A stretch of DNA of 49,044 nt from an uncultured Bacilli bacterium (GCA_934153675.1 CAKPFG010000008.1:1-49044), one strand, 5' to 3'. Shown: positions 17,131 to 25,658, counted from the stretch's first letter. Notes: a model not told the origin generated them from the letters alone. Translations and numbers: made by a program.

Positions 17131-18021
17131 TTATTTATTTTCAATCAAAACTCTATTGTTTTCATTTATTCTTTTCTGTAATAATTCTAATTCTTTAATA
17201 CCATTATTATTTTTTAATATTTCCATTTGATTTCTAGCAGAATCATTTAAACTAATTAATCTTTCACTCTGCGACATGCCAAGTTTTATAAACTCTGCAT
17301 TTGTATTCTCTAAATTATTTAATATAACTAAATGCAATAAATCTGTATAGTCTCTAATATTTCCTTTTTTAGCAAGTTTTGGATTTTCTTGTTTCCATTC
17401 TTTAGCAGTCATCCCAAATAATGCAACATTTAATACATCTGTTTCTTCAGCATATACAAATCTTTTTTGTTATTCTGTTAATGTAGGAACTATATAATTT
17501 TTAACTGCATCAGTATGAACTACATAGTTTAATTTAGATAATAATCTATTAGCATGCCATCCAATTTTTTGTTGATACATTTCATTACTTTTTAATCTTT
17601 CAAATTCTTTTATTAAATATAATTTGAATTCTGGACTTAACCAACTAGCAAATTCAAATGCTATATCAGGATGTGCAAATGTTCCACCATCATATCTTCC
17701 AGATTTTGAAACAATTCCAATTGCATTAGTTTCTTTAATCCATTTTTGTGGGGACATTTTAAATTTATTACTGCCTGATTCATTTTTAAAGGTAGCGAAT
17801 TCGCCCCCTTTAAAATTTTTGTTATTCATACTTTCCCATAGTCCTAAATAAGAAATAACTTCTTTATTTCTCATCCAATCTCTAATTGGGAGTCTTGGTT
17901 CTTCTGCATCAGCATATCTCGCCAAATCAGTAAGTGATATATAATCAACATCTCCAATTCTCATTATTCCTATTTTATTATCTATAACATTTATTTCAGT
18001 TTTTACTAAATCTTTTGCCAT
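17131..18021 (-). pseudogene. KilA-N domain protein interrupted by one in-frame TAA
   Basis: The first part (17470-18021) carries a phage-type KilA-N domain: ISLTDLARYADAEEPRLPIRDWMRNKE, then WIKETNAIGIVSKSGRYDGG and HPDIAFEFASWLSPEFKLYLIKEF. After the TAA at 17470-17472 the same frame continues without shift (QKRFVYAEETDVLNVALFGMTAKEW) to the end at 17131. That is the usual C-terminal part of this about 295-aa family. So one substitution has split an otherwise intact gene. The start is the ATG at 18021 behind AAGGGG; a 20-bp palindrome lies just upstream. Such proteins are DNA-binding and common in prophages; the exact job is unknown. Confidence 0.82.
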
Positions 18022-18040
18022 ATTTTTGCCCCTTTCTAAA

Positions 18041-18060
18041 TAGTCAGACAAGTCTGACTA
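18041..18060. promoter_or_regulatory. Perfect 20-bp palindrome upstream of the KilA-N gene
   Basis: TAGTCAGAC-AA-GTCTGACTA lies 20 bases before the start codon. It is a likely operator for a dimeric repressor; it lacks a T run suited to termination. Confidence 0.55.
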
Positions 18061-18220
18061 ATCATCTTTCTATATCAATTTTACCATAAAATTTAGTTAA
18101 TTACCTTTTTTAACACAAACAAATCGATATATTATGTCTATCTTTTTATAAAGTTCATCACTTATTTTCAGTTTTTATCTTAAACATAATTATCACTCAT
18201 CCTTTCGTTTTAAGCAGATA

Positions 18221-18243
18221 AAAACTAACTATTTCTAGTTAGT
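18221..18243 (-). terminator. Terminator of the tRNA-Arg/tRNA-Thr unit
   Basis: CTAACTA, loop GAAA (minus sense), TAGTTAG, followed on the minus strand by a T run. A second hairpin (GGAC/GTCC, 18259-18272) lies between it and the tRNA. Confidence 0.7.
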
Positions 18244-18279
18244 AATCTATTACTCTCTGGACGAAAGTGTCCGAGTATC

Positions 18280-18294
18280 AATCAATCTGGTGCC
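18280..18294. repeat. Right copy of the 15-bp direct repeat, spanning the tRNA-Thr 3' end
   Basis: AATCAATCTGGTGCC again. Seven of its bases are the CCA-bearing 3' end of the tRNA gene and eight lie beyond it. Confidence 0.45.
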
Positions 18295-18361
18295 CTTTAT
18301 AAGAATTGAACTTATGACTAAGCCTTACCATGGCTTTGTTATACCACTTAACTAAAAGGGC
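18288..18361 (-). tRNA. tRNA-Thr (anticodon GGT)
   Basis: A full cloverleaf can be drawn: acceptor GCCCTTT/AAAGGGC, D stem GTTA/TAAC, anticodon stem AAGCC/GGCTT around loop ATGGTAA, T stem ATAAG/CTTAT, and an encoded CCA. Anticodon GGT occupies 18327-18329. The T loop TTCAATT is slightly unusual but usable. Confidence 0.88.
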
Positions 18362-18397
18362 AAAATAAAACCGTTTTTTAAACGGTAATTATTAATC

Positions 18398-18474
18398 TGG
18401 TGTCCCAGAAGGGATTCGAACCCCTGACACCCGCCTTAGAAGGGCGGTGCTCTATCCAGCTGAGCTACTGAGAC
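18398..18474 (-). tRNA. tRNA-Arg (anticodon TCT)
   Basis: Acceptor GTCTCAG/CTGGGAC with one T-G pair, D arm AGCTCAGCTGGATAGAGC, anticodon stem CCGCC/GGCGG around CTTCTAA, T arm GGGGTTCGAATCCC, encoded CCA. The anticodon is at 18438-18440. It is the first gene of the two-tRNA unit; the 36-base spacer contains an ACCGTTT/AAACGGT hairpin. Confidence 0.93.
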
Positions 18475-18510
18475 AACTCAACAATGTAAATTATACAACA
18501 AAAAAGAAAT

Positions 18511-19461
18511 TTATTCAAGCGTTTTTCTATCACTTTTATAAATTTCTTTATTATTAACTGTAAATATAATATTATTTATATTATAATTATCCTCCAGTGA
18601 AAGACAGATACTTAAAATAACTTCATCTAATATTTCCGATGTTTCTATGTCATTATAAATATAATTGTTAAAATCCATTACTATTTGATTATTTTCTAAG
18701 GTAGATGAAACTAATTTTGTATTACTATTTAAATAACTCATGAGATTGGTATTATAGGTATTATTATTACTTAATTCTTCAATGATTATTTCTGCTTTTT
18801 CCCTTGAATCATTGCTTACTTTAGTAACTGGCACATAGTATTGTTTATTATTATATTTATTTACATAATATATAGTTGTTTTGGTTATGTTTTTATCACT
18901 TGATATATTATATTCTTTATTAATACCAAAACTTCTATCTAATGTTGAGGGTAGTGTAATATTGCTCTGTGGTAATTTAGTTAATAATTTACCATTCATA
19001 TAAATAATAACGTATTTTACATTTTCAATGCTTGTTAGTGTATATACAATACTTTCAATAATCTTTTCTTCGTTATCAATATTTGTATCCATAAGTTCAG
19101 TAGAAAAATCAACTTTTATGACTTGGTTTTTATATTCAATATTAAGTATTTTAGTTCCACTTGGTATTAATGGTTTAAAACCGTTAGGAATTTTTTGAGT
19201 GTATTTTTCCCCTTGAATAAGTGATATCAGTAATTTTTTAGCTTTAATAGTTGTTTTTTTATCATCTATATTAATACTTGTTTTGGCTAAATAATTATTA
19301 CAATCCATAAGAAATATAGTACTAGTTTTTTCTCCATTTATATATTCTAATTCTTCTTTTTTATTTAATTTATTATTATCTTTGAATAAGTAAAATAAAA
19401 ATATTGCTATTATTGCAATAAAACAAATAGATATTTTTTTTATTGACATTCTTTTTATCAC
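18511..19461 (-). CDS. GerM-like protein with two GerMN domains
   Basis: This 316-aa protein has one N-terminal membrane segment (about residues 9-23) and two GerMN repeats. The first holds KKLLISLIQGEKY, PSGTKILNIEYKNQVIKVDFS and IIESIVYTLTSIENVKYVIIYMNG; the second holds AEIIIEELSNNN, LVSSTLENNQIVMDFNNYI and DEVILSICLSLEDNYNINNIIFTVN. In Bacillus subtilis, GerM is needed to assemble the SpoIIIA-SpoIIQ channel between forespore and mother cell. Here it lies close to a SpoIIIAH-like gene, consistent with that role. The start is GTG, after AAGGTGATTAT. No lipobox Cys is evident, unlike the lipoprotein GerM. Confidence 0.75.
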   Translation of the reverse strand: MIKRMSIKKISICFIAIIAIFLFYLFKDNNKLNKKEELEYINGEKTSTIFLMDCNNYLAKTSINIDDKKTTIKAKKLLISLIQGEKYTQKIPNGFKPLIPSGTKILNIEYKNQVIKVDFSTELMDTNIDNEEKIIESIVYTLTSIENVKYVIIYMNGKLLTKLPQSNITLPSTLDRSFGINKEYNISSDKNITKTTIYYVNKYNNKQYYVPVTKVSNDSREKAEIIIEELSNNNTYNTNLMSYLNSNTKLVSSTLENNQIVMDFNNYIYNDIETSEILDEVILSICLSLEDNYNINNIIFTVNNKEIYKSDRKTLE

Positions 19462-19508
19462 ATAATCACCTTAATAAATAATATGAAAAAAGTACAAATT
19501 AATGCACT

Positions 19509-19712
19509 TTATAAGGATATTTCATTTAGTTTTAAAAGTTCAACAACAGCACTAGCACGGCCCTTAACTCCTAGCTTTTGCATAGCATTTGATATGTGGT
19601 TTCTAACTGTTTTTTCACTAATATTAAGAAAATCAGCAATTTCCTTAGTAGATTTGTTTTGTATTAACAATTCAAATACTTCTTTTTCTCTTTTTGTTAA
19701 AATGCTTTTCAT
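19509..19712 (-). CDS. gerE: GerE-like LuxR-type HTH regulator
   Basis: A 67-aa protein made of one LuxR-type helix-turn-helix: LTKREKEVFELLIQNKSTKEIADFLNIS, then EKTVRNHISNAMQKLGVKGRASAVVELL. It has no receiver domain. A stand-alone domain of this size is the layout of GerE, the late mother-cell regulator of coat genes (74 aa in B. subtilis). It is flanked by GerM- and SpoIIIAH-like genes, which supports a sporulation role. GTGAGGTT precedes the ATG. The symbol rests on size and context; another small LuxR-type regulator is possible. Confidence 0.72.
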   Translation of the reverse strand: MKSILTKREKEVFELLIQNKSTKEIADFLNISEKTVRNHISNAMQKLGVKGRASAVVELLKLNEISL

Positions 19713-19796
19713 AGTAACCTCACTTCCCCAATAGGCGGTTTATATTTTCTCATAGTATTTTATGAAAGTGAGAAATTTATGTTCTTATTAGTGCCT

Positions 19797-19821
19797 AAAA
19801 AAAGTAGAAAATCTACTTTTT
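19797..19821 (-). terminator. Terminator of the SpoIIIAH-like gene
   Basis: AAAAAGTAGA/TCTACTTTTT with a 3-base loop, followed by T residues in the minus sense. It separates spoIIIAH from the GerE-like gene. Confidence 0.75.
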
Positions 19822-20331
19822 AAATTGGACAGTAATATATTTGCTATTTTCATAATTACTTTGTATACTGCGCATGATTTTATTAGCAAGTGTTGTATCG
19901 TGCTCACTACTATTTATAGTAACTTTAATATTATTTTCTTCTATTTTAATGTATGAATCTAAGTTAAATTCTTTTTTTATTTTTTTTTCTAATTCTTCTT
20001 CTAATGCTCTATTACTATTTATTTGTTTCATTTTTTCATATGCTTCATTTTTAGCTTCTGCTGTTGATTTAGAATCATTAAGAACTACTTGTAATGCATC
20101 AATTTCTTCGTTCATTTTACTATCTGATTCAACTCGCATAGCTGATAAAATATCACTTTCTTTAACTGAGACGGATGTTTTGTTTTCATTATCACTTTTA
20201 TTTTTAGTTTCTTTAGTAATTGTTTGATTTTTTGTCATCATTAATTCACTAGGCATTGTTATATAATAAACACTTAATACTAATATTAAACTAAATAATG
20301 TTAAAAACCATAAACTTTTTTTATTTATCAT
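19813..20331 (-). CDS. spoIIIAH: SpoIIIAH-like protein
   Basis: The 172-aa protein has a single N-terminal membrane segment (SLWFLTLFSLILVLSVYYI), a long charged helical linker and a C-terminal ring-building domain. The SpoIIIAH pattern is AMRVESDSKMNEEIDALQ, then MKQINSNRALEEELEKKIK and VTINSSEHDTTLANKIMRSI. The protein belongs to the mother-cell side of the channel that feeds the engulfed forespore. AGGAGG lies in front of the ATG. Normally it is the last gene of an eight-gene spoIIIA operon; here it stands alone, divergent from topA. The rest of the operon, if present, must be elsewhere. Confidence 0.82.
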   Translation of the reverse strand: MINKKSLWFLTLFSLILVLSVYYITMPSELMMTKNQTITKETKNKSDNENKTSVSVKESDILSAMRVESDSKMNEEIDALQVVLNDSKSTAEAKNEAYEKMKQINSNRALEEELEKKIKKEFNLDSYIKIEENNIKVTINSSEHDTTLANKIMRSIQSNYENSKYITVQFKK

Positions 20332-20462
20332 ATGTCCTCCTGTTTCTATTAGAGTATATTAAATATTAAAAATAATATGAATAATATTTATTTAATTTTC
20401 TTTATTTGTCTAATATAATTTTTGTTAATATAATGAATTATTTGTGAAATAAGAAAAGTTAG

Positions 20463-20491
20463 TTGACAAAAATATTTTTTTCGTGTATAAA
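20463..20491 (+). promoter_or_regulatory. Promoter of topA
   Basis: TTGACA (20463-20468), a 17-base spacer and TATAAA (20486-20491), 26 bases before the topA start codon. Confidence 0.8.
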
Positions 20492-20516
20492 GTTTAAATA
20501 GAAAGGGAAGTGGATT

Positions 20517-22541
20517 ATGGCAAAAAATTTAGTTATTGTGGAATCACCTAGTAAAACAAAACCAATTGAAAAATATTTGGGAAGTAATTATAAGGTATTG
20601 TCTTCAAAAGGACATGTAAGAGATTTAGCAACCACTGGTCGTTATGGATTTGGGGTAGATGTTGATAATGATTTTAAACCTAATTATATAATAATGAAAG
20701 GCAAAAAAAATGTTGTTGAAGAATTAAAAAAAGAAGTAAAAAAAATGGATCACGTATATCTTGCAACAGATCCAGACCGTGAAGGAGAAGCTATTAGCTG
20801 GCATTTAAAGGATGTTTTAGCATTAAATGAAAATGATTATGATCGTGTTGTTTTTAATGAAATAACTAAAAATGCTGTAACAGAAGCATTTAAACATACA
20901 AGAAAAATTGATAATGATTTAGTTAATAGTCAAGAGACAAGAAGAATTTTGGATCGTATTATAGGTTTTAGGCTAAGTAAATTAATACAATCTAAAACAA
21001 GTGGTAGTAGTGCTGGTAGAGTACAAAGTGTTGCTTTAAAACTAATTGTAGAAAAGGAAAGAGAAATAGAAGCTTTCAAAAAAGAAGAATATTATACGAT
21101 TACCGGCATATTTGATAAGTTCGAAGCTGAATTATTTGGTTTTAATAATAATGAGATTAAAATTAATACAAAAGAGGAATGTGATCAGATATTAAAAATA
21201 TTAACAGATAACTTTAAGGTTATATCTGTTTCTAAAAAGAAAAAACAAAAACAATCAAAGGCACCATATATTACAAGTACTATGCAACAAGATGCTAGTA
21301 ATAAACTTAATTTTAATGCAAAAAAGACAATGCAAATTGCTCAAAAATTATATGAAGGAATTGATCTTTCTGATGAAACTGTTGGTTTGATTACTTATAT
21401 GCGTACAGATTCAACTAGATTATCTTCTTCCTTTATAGAAGACACTTATAATTTTATTCGCGAAAATTATGGTGAAGAATATGTTGGTAATGTAAAGGTT
21501 CAAAAGAAAAAAGATAATGTACAGGATGCTCATGAGGCTATAAGGCCAACAAGTATAACAAGAACACCTGAAATGGTTAGAAAGTATTTAAATGATGATG
21601 AATTTAAACTTTATCGTATGATTTATTATCGAGCTTTAGCTTCACTTTTCTCTAATGCTTTGACTCTTAATACTTCTGTTGTTTTAGATAATAATAATTA
21701 TCAATTTAAGGTAAATGGACAAATAGTTACTTTTTTAGGATATTTAAAGGTATATAGTGATTATGAGGATACAAAGGATGTTGATTTACCTGATTTAAAA
21801 GAAAATGATGTAATAATTTCCAATTCCATTGAAAGTGAACAGCATTTTACCAATCCACCTTCTAGATATACTGAAGCTAAATTAATTAAAGAAATGGAGC
21901 AGCTAGGTATTGGAAGGCCAAGTACTTATGCAACTACTATGGATATTATAAAAAAGCGTGGTTATGTTTCTTTAGTTGATAAAAAATTTGTTCCAACGAA
22001 AATTGGAATTGAGATTACTGATAAATTACAGGAATATTTTTCCTCTTTAATTAATGTTGAGTATACTGCGAATATGGAAACTGACTTAGATAAAATTGCA
22101 TTAGGAAAAGAAAATTATATTAAAATATTAAGAGATTTCTATAATGAGTTTGAACCTAGCGTGCAAAAAGCATTTGATTTACTTCCAAAAAAAGAGGCAG
22201 AAAAAACAGGTGAAGATTGTCCAAATTGCAAAAATCCATTGGTAATAAGACATTCGAGATTTGGTGATTTTGTTGCTTGTAGTAATTATCCACAATGCAA
22301 ATATATAAAAACTTTAAAAAAAGAAGAAAAGATTATTTGCAAATGCCCTAATTGTGATGGTTCTATTATTGAAAAGAGAAGTAAAAGAGGGAAGATTTTT
22401 TATGGCTGTAATAATTATCCAAAATGTAAAACAGCTTATTGGGATATGCCAACAGGAAATTTTTGTAAAGAATGTAGTAGTATGTTAGTGCAAAAAGGTA
22501 AAAAAGTAAAATGTTCAAAATGTGAATATGTACAAAGTTAA
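20517..22541 (+). CDS. topA: DNA topoisomerase I
   Basis: This type IA enzyme relaxes negative supercoils. The 674-aa protein has the TOPRIM motifs (VIVESPSKTKPIEKYLG, TDPDREGEAISWH), SAGRVQSVALKLIVEKE, and the catalytic Tyr in GLITYMRTDSTRLS. Its C-terminus carries three zinc-binding Cys4 modules: CPNC...CSNYPQC, CPNC...CNNYPKC and CKEC...CSKC. Length is normal for Firmicutes. It is followed by a terminator and then by two coiled-coil genes and xer; in many Firmicutes topA lies near xerC, with trmFO between. Confidence 0.96.
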   Translation: MAKNLVIVESPSKTKPIEKYLGSNYKVLSSKGHVRDLATTGRYGFGVDVDNDFKPNYIIMKGKKNVVEELKKEVKKMDHVYLATDPDREGEAISWHLKDVLALNENDYDRVVFNEITKNAVTEAFKHTRKIDNDLVNSQETRRILDRIIGFRLSKLIQSKTSGSSAGRVQSVALKLIVEKEREIEAFKKEEYYTITGIFDKFEAELFGFNNNEIKINTKEECDQILKILTDNFKVISVSKKKKQKQSKAPYITSTMQQDASNKLNFNAKKTMQIAQKLYEGIDLSDETVGLITYMRTDSTRLSSSFIEDTYNFIRENYGEEYVGNVKVQKKKDNVQDAHEAIRPTSITRTPEMVRKYLNDDEFKLYRMIYYRALASLFSNALTLNTSVVLDNNNYQFKVNGQIVTFLGYLKVYSDYEDTKDVDLPDLKENDVIISNSIESEQHFTNPPSRYTEAKLIKEMEQLGIGRPSTYATTMDIIKKRGYVSLVDKKFVPTKIGIEITDKLQEYFSSLINVEYTANMETDLDKIALGKENYIKILRDFYNEFEPSVQKAFDLLPKKEAEKTGEDCPNCKNPLVIRHSRFGDFVACSNYPQCKYIKTLKKEEKIICKCPNCDGSIIEKRSKRGKIFYGCNNYPKCKTAYWDMPTGNFCKECSSMLVQKGKKVKCSKCEYVQS

Positions 22542-22570
22542 AAAAATTTTAACTTTCTTTTTTTTTCTGT
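22535..22570 (+). terminator. Terminator of topA
   Basis: AAGTTAAAA, 3-base loop, TTTTAACTT, then a long T run. It reaches the -35 box of the next gene. Confidence 0.8.
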
Positions 22571-22598
22571 TGTTATTTTTAAAAAAAGATGATACAAT
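22570..22598 (+). promoter_or_regulatory. Promoter of the coiled-coil gene pair
   Basis: TTGTTA (22570-22575), a 17-base spacer and TACAAT (22593-22598), 36 bases upstream of an ATG with AGGAGG. Confidence 0.65.
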
Positions 22599-22634
22599 GT
22601 ATGATAGATAGGGGTAAGAATAGGAGGGGTTTTT

Positions 22635-23603
22635 ATGTTTCAAGACATAGAACAACTTTTTGATGAAATAAATTCTAAAAAGTTTGTTAGTTCGAATCAT
22701 GAAAACAAGGTGCAAAATTTAAACAGTAATGAAAGTAATAAATCATTAGATAAGTTATTTGATTCTTTAACCAGTGATGTTACTGGTGCAACTAGTTTTA
22801 TTACTAAAGTAATTAATGAAAAAGATGAATTAATAAAGGAAAAAAAGAAATTAGAGGATGAAAAGTTAAACTTTGACAAGGAAAAAATTTCTTTTCAAAA
22901 AATGATAGATTTACAAAATGAAAAATTGAATAAGGAAAAAGAAAATTTTTCTGAGCAAATGAAAAGTGCTAAAGAAAATTTAAAACAAATAGAACAAGAG
23001 GCTAATTTACAACTTGAAAATGATCGTGTAGAATTAGATTCTTTAAAATTAGAGATTGAACTTGAACGTAAAAAATTAGATAATGATAAAGAAGAGTTTG
23101 AAAATTATAAAAAATTAGAACAAGAAATTATTGATAATAAATATTTAAAGTTGGAAGAAGATCAAAATAGTTTTGAAGATTATCAAAAGGTAGTTAATGA
23201 AGCTTTTGACAAGGATCGTAAAAATATTGATGAAGAGAAAGAAAATATAAAAAAAGAGCAAAAACTTGAAAAAGAGAAGGCTTTGAATGAAATAAAATTA
23301 AAAAAGCAAGAAATAGATAAGTATACTATTAAAAATCAAATGTATGAGAAATCATTGAATCAGGAAACTGCTAATTTAAATAGAGATAAGGAACAATTTA
23401 AAAAGGAAATCGAATTAGAAAATGATAAATTAAAAAGAGAACGTAGTTTATTTGAAACAGAGAAGGAACAATTTGAAAAATATAAAGAAATGAAAGAGAA
23501 AAAAATAGATATTGCCAATAAAGAGTTGGAACAAAAGTGTGATAAATTTAAAGAGGTAATTGCTCAATTTAATATGAGATTTAAGAAGATATCAGGAGAA
23601 TAA
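22635..23603 (+). CDS. Coiled-coil protein, first of a paralogous pair
   Basis: No enzymatic family is recognised. Residues 1-60 (MFQDIEQLFDEINSK, then SLDKLFDSLTSDVTGATSF) look partly structured. From about 65 to 295 there is an unbroken, highly charged heptad pattern rich in Lys and Glu. The protein ends in KFKEVIAQFNMRFKKISGE. No signal peptide or membrane segment is present, so it should be a cytoplasmic rod. The next gene starts 13 bases later and encodes a protein of the same style whose tail also has KFNEIVGTF, suggesting duplication or partners in one filament or scaffold. AGGAGGGG precedes the ATG. Confidence 0.7.
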   Translation: MFQDIEQLFDEINSKKFVSSNHENKVQNLNSNESNKSLDKLFDSLTSDVTGATSFITKVINEKDELIKEKKKLEDEKLNFDKEKISFQKMIDLQNEKLNKEKENFSEQMKSAKENLKQIEQEANLQLENDRVELDSLKLEIELERKKLDNDKEEFENYKKLEQEIIDNKYLKLEEDQNSFEDYQKVVNEAFDKDRKNIDEEKENIKKEQKLEKEKALNEIKLKKQEIDKYTIKNQMYEKSLNQETANLNRDKEQFKKEIELENDKLKRERSLFETEKEQFEKYKEMKEKKIDIANKELEQKCDKFKEVIAQFNMRFKKISGE

Positions 23604-23616
23604 GAGGTGTTTTTTA

Positions 23617-24654
23617 ATGGATAATAAAATGAATTTGGAGTTTTTAGATAAATTACAGGAAAATATGGAACAAGAAAATTTAGATAATGATATTAAAATT
23701 GATGATGAAGAAAATTATCAGTTTGATATTGATAATGAAGAAGAAGCAGAACTTGATTTTGATTTAAATGAGTTAATTAGTAAAATAGATGCTAAGATGG
23801 AAGAAATTAATAAAGAAGAAAACAGTGACAATATATCTAATGTGTTTGATTCTGTTTTACCTATAGAAAATGATGAAACTGTAGAAAAAAGTTCTGATTC
23901 TATAGATTTAGCAAGTGAAAAAAGTATTGAATTGTCTCCATCTGTTGTCAATGAATCGAAGTTAGATATTTCTATAGATGATATTGCTAAAGATGTTGAT
24001 AAGACTATAGATAAAATTGCATCGGATAATGATATTAATGATGCAACAACAGAAAATATTTCTGATGAAACTAATAAAGAAATATCTGAACAAGATGATA
24101 CTAAAGATACTGATATCAATAATTTATTTGCTAAGGTTAACAATAATGTTAAAGAAGCCTCAGATATATTTATGAAGAATGTAGAAATGAAAAAGAAGTT
24201 AGATAAACGTTTTGAAGAATTAAAAGATTTACAAAGGGATATAGAAAGATCTAAACAAAATGATTATGAAGAAATTAATAATTACAAGGAATCAGTATTA
24301 AAAGAATTAACTGATAAAAAGAATGAAATAGAAGCTAGATTAAATGAACTTAAGGATTTACAAGCTAATTTTGAAAAAGAAAAAAATGATTTTGAAAATT
24401 ATAAAAAAGAGGCTAAAGAGGAAATTAATATAAAGTCAAAAGAACAAAAGGTAAAAGATGATAGTCGTAAAGAAGAATTAGAAGCTTTAGAAGATAAACT
24501 TCGTAAACAAAAAGATGAAATAGATGAAGAAAAAAGAAAGTTAAGTTTGGATAGAATTCAATATGAGGCTGATAAAAATGACTTAGCTAATAATATGCTA
24601 AAGTTTAATGAAATTGTTGGAACATTTACAAGTGGTGTAGGTAATTTAAATTAA
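23617..24654 (+). CDS. Coiled-coil protein, second of a paralogous pair
   Basis: The 345-aa protein has an acidic, low-complexity N-terminal half (about residues 1-175, rich in Asp, Glu, Asn, Ser and Ile) and a coiled-coil half (about 180-320). The tail is LANNMLKFNEIVGTFTSGV. That tail and the coiled-coil phrases (EKEKNDFENYKKEAK) echo the preceding protein. A short LFAKVNNNVKEASDIF segment separates the halves. No known domain is recognised. Both genes share a promoter and are followed by a terminator, so they form a two-gene unit between topA and the Xer recombinase gene. A role near the chromosome or division site is only a guess from position. Confidence 0.7.
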   Translation: MDNKMNLEFLDKLQENMEQENLDNDIKIDDEENYQFDIDNEEEAELDFDLNELISKIDAKMEEINKEENSDNISNVFDSVLPIENDETVEKSSDSIDLASEKSIELSPSVVNESKLDISIDDIAKDVDKTIDKIASDNDINDATTENISDETNKEISEQDDTKDTDINNLFAKVNNNVKEASDIFMKNVEMKKKLDKRFEELKDLQRDIERSKQNDYEEINNYKESVLKELTDKKNEIEARLNELKDLQANFEKEKNDFENYKKEAKEEINIKSKEQKVKDDSRKEELEALEDKLRKQKDEIDEEKRKLSLDRIQYEADKNDLANNMLKFNEIVGTFTSGVGNLN

Positions 24655-24658
24655 TAGT

Positions 24659-24686
24659 AGAGAAACAAAATTGTTTCTCTATTTTA
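24659..24686 (+). terminator. Terminator of the coiled-coil pair
   Basis: AGAGAAACA, loop AAAT, TGTTTCTCT, then ATTTTAT. Confidence 0.75.
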
Positions 24687-24702
24687 TAATTAGGGTGATG
24701 TA

Positions 24703-25584
24703 ATGAAAGATAAAAATGTTTTTTTAGATTATTTAAAGTATGAAAGAAATTATTCTAATAATACTATTATTGCATATGAAAATAATATAGAAAAATTTCT
24801 TCTATACCTAAAGGAAAATAATATAGTTGATTTGAAGGATGTTAATTATCAAGTTGCTAGAAATTATATTAGTTATTTATATAAAGATAATTATCAACCA
24901 AAATCTATAAATAGAATGCTTAGTGCAGTTAGAAGTTTTTTTAAATATTTAAAAATGAATAATAAAATTTTATTAAATCCATTTGAATTAATAGAAGGGC
25001 CTAAGATTGCTAAAAAATTACCTAAGTACTTAACTATAAATGATTGTGAAAAAATTTTGTTGGCTCCTGATTTATCTAATAAAACGGGAATAAGGGATGC
25101 TTTAATTTTAGAGCTTTTATATGTTACAGGTATTAGAGTTGGTGAACTTGTTAATATTCAACTTAATGATATTTTAATGCCTTCAAAAACAATTAAGATA
25201 ATGGGAAAAGGGTCAAAAGAAAGAATTGTTTTTTATGGTACTAGATGTGATAGTTTATTAAAAAAATATTTGCAAGTTCGATCTTCTTTTTTTAAAACAA
25301 ATATTGATTATTTAATTATTAGTAACACTGGGAAACAAATGAGTACAAAAGAAATTAGAAATATTATTAATAAATTAAAAACAAAAGCTGGTATTGATAT
25401 GAATATTTCGCCCCATACATTTAGACATACTTTTGCAACTCATATGTTAAATGAAGGGGCTTCTTTAAGGAGTGTGCAAGAATTATTAGGACATGAAAAT
25501 TTGTCTACTACTACAATTTATACTCATTTAACTAATGAGAAGTTACGCAAAACTTATTTAATGACACATCCTAGAGCAAGATAG
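24703..25584 (+). CDS. Xer-type tyrosine recombinase
   Basis: The 293-aa protein has the SAM-like N-terminal domain (FLDYLKYERNYSNNTIIAYENNI) and the catalytic domain with Arg in LYVTGIRVGELVN, Lys in MGKGSKER, HTFRHTFATHMLNEG (His-x-x-Arg), LGHENLSTTTIYTH with His, and the nucleophile Tyr. These enzymes resolve chromosome dimers at dif. Size and sequence are those of XerC/XerD. Nearness to topA is the XerC position in Bacillus, while LGHxNxxTTxIYTH is shared by both, so I leave the letter open. GGTGATGTA precedes the ATG. Confidence 0.9.
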   Translation: MKDKNVFLDYLKYERNYSNNTIIAYENNIEKFLLYLKENNIVDLKDVNYQVARNYISYLYKDNYQPKSINRMLSAVRSFFKYLKMNNKILLNPFELIEGPKIAKKLPKYLTINDCEKILLAPDLSNKTGIRDALILELLYVTGIRVGELVNIQLNDILMPSKTIKIMGKGSKERIVFYGTRCDSLLKKYLQVRSSFFKTNIDYLIISNTGKQMSTKEIRNIINKLKTKAGIDMNISPHTFRHTFATHMLNEGASLRSVQELLGHENLSTTTIYTHLTNEKLRKTYLMTHPRAR

Positions 25585-25603
25585 GTTATAAATATTTTTT
25601 TCA

Positions 25604-25632
25604 TTGCATAAATTGATATAGTCTGTTATAAT
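25604..25632 (+). promoter_or_regulatory. Promoter of ppdK
   Basis: TTGCAT (25604-25609), a 17-base spacer and TATAAT (25627-25632). AGGAGG and the ATG at 25659 follow. Confidence 0.75.
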
Positions 25633-25658
25633 TATAAAGAATAGGAGGAAAGTAAATA

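Noticed and set aside
19483..19734. Plus-strand ORF opposite the GerE-like gene
   Set aside because: The minus strand encodes a clear LuxR-type helix-turn-helix; the plus frame is its shadow.
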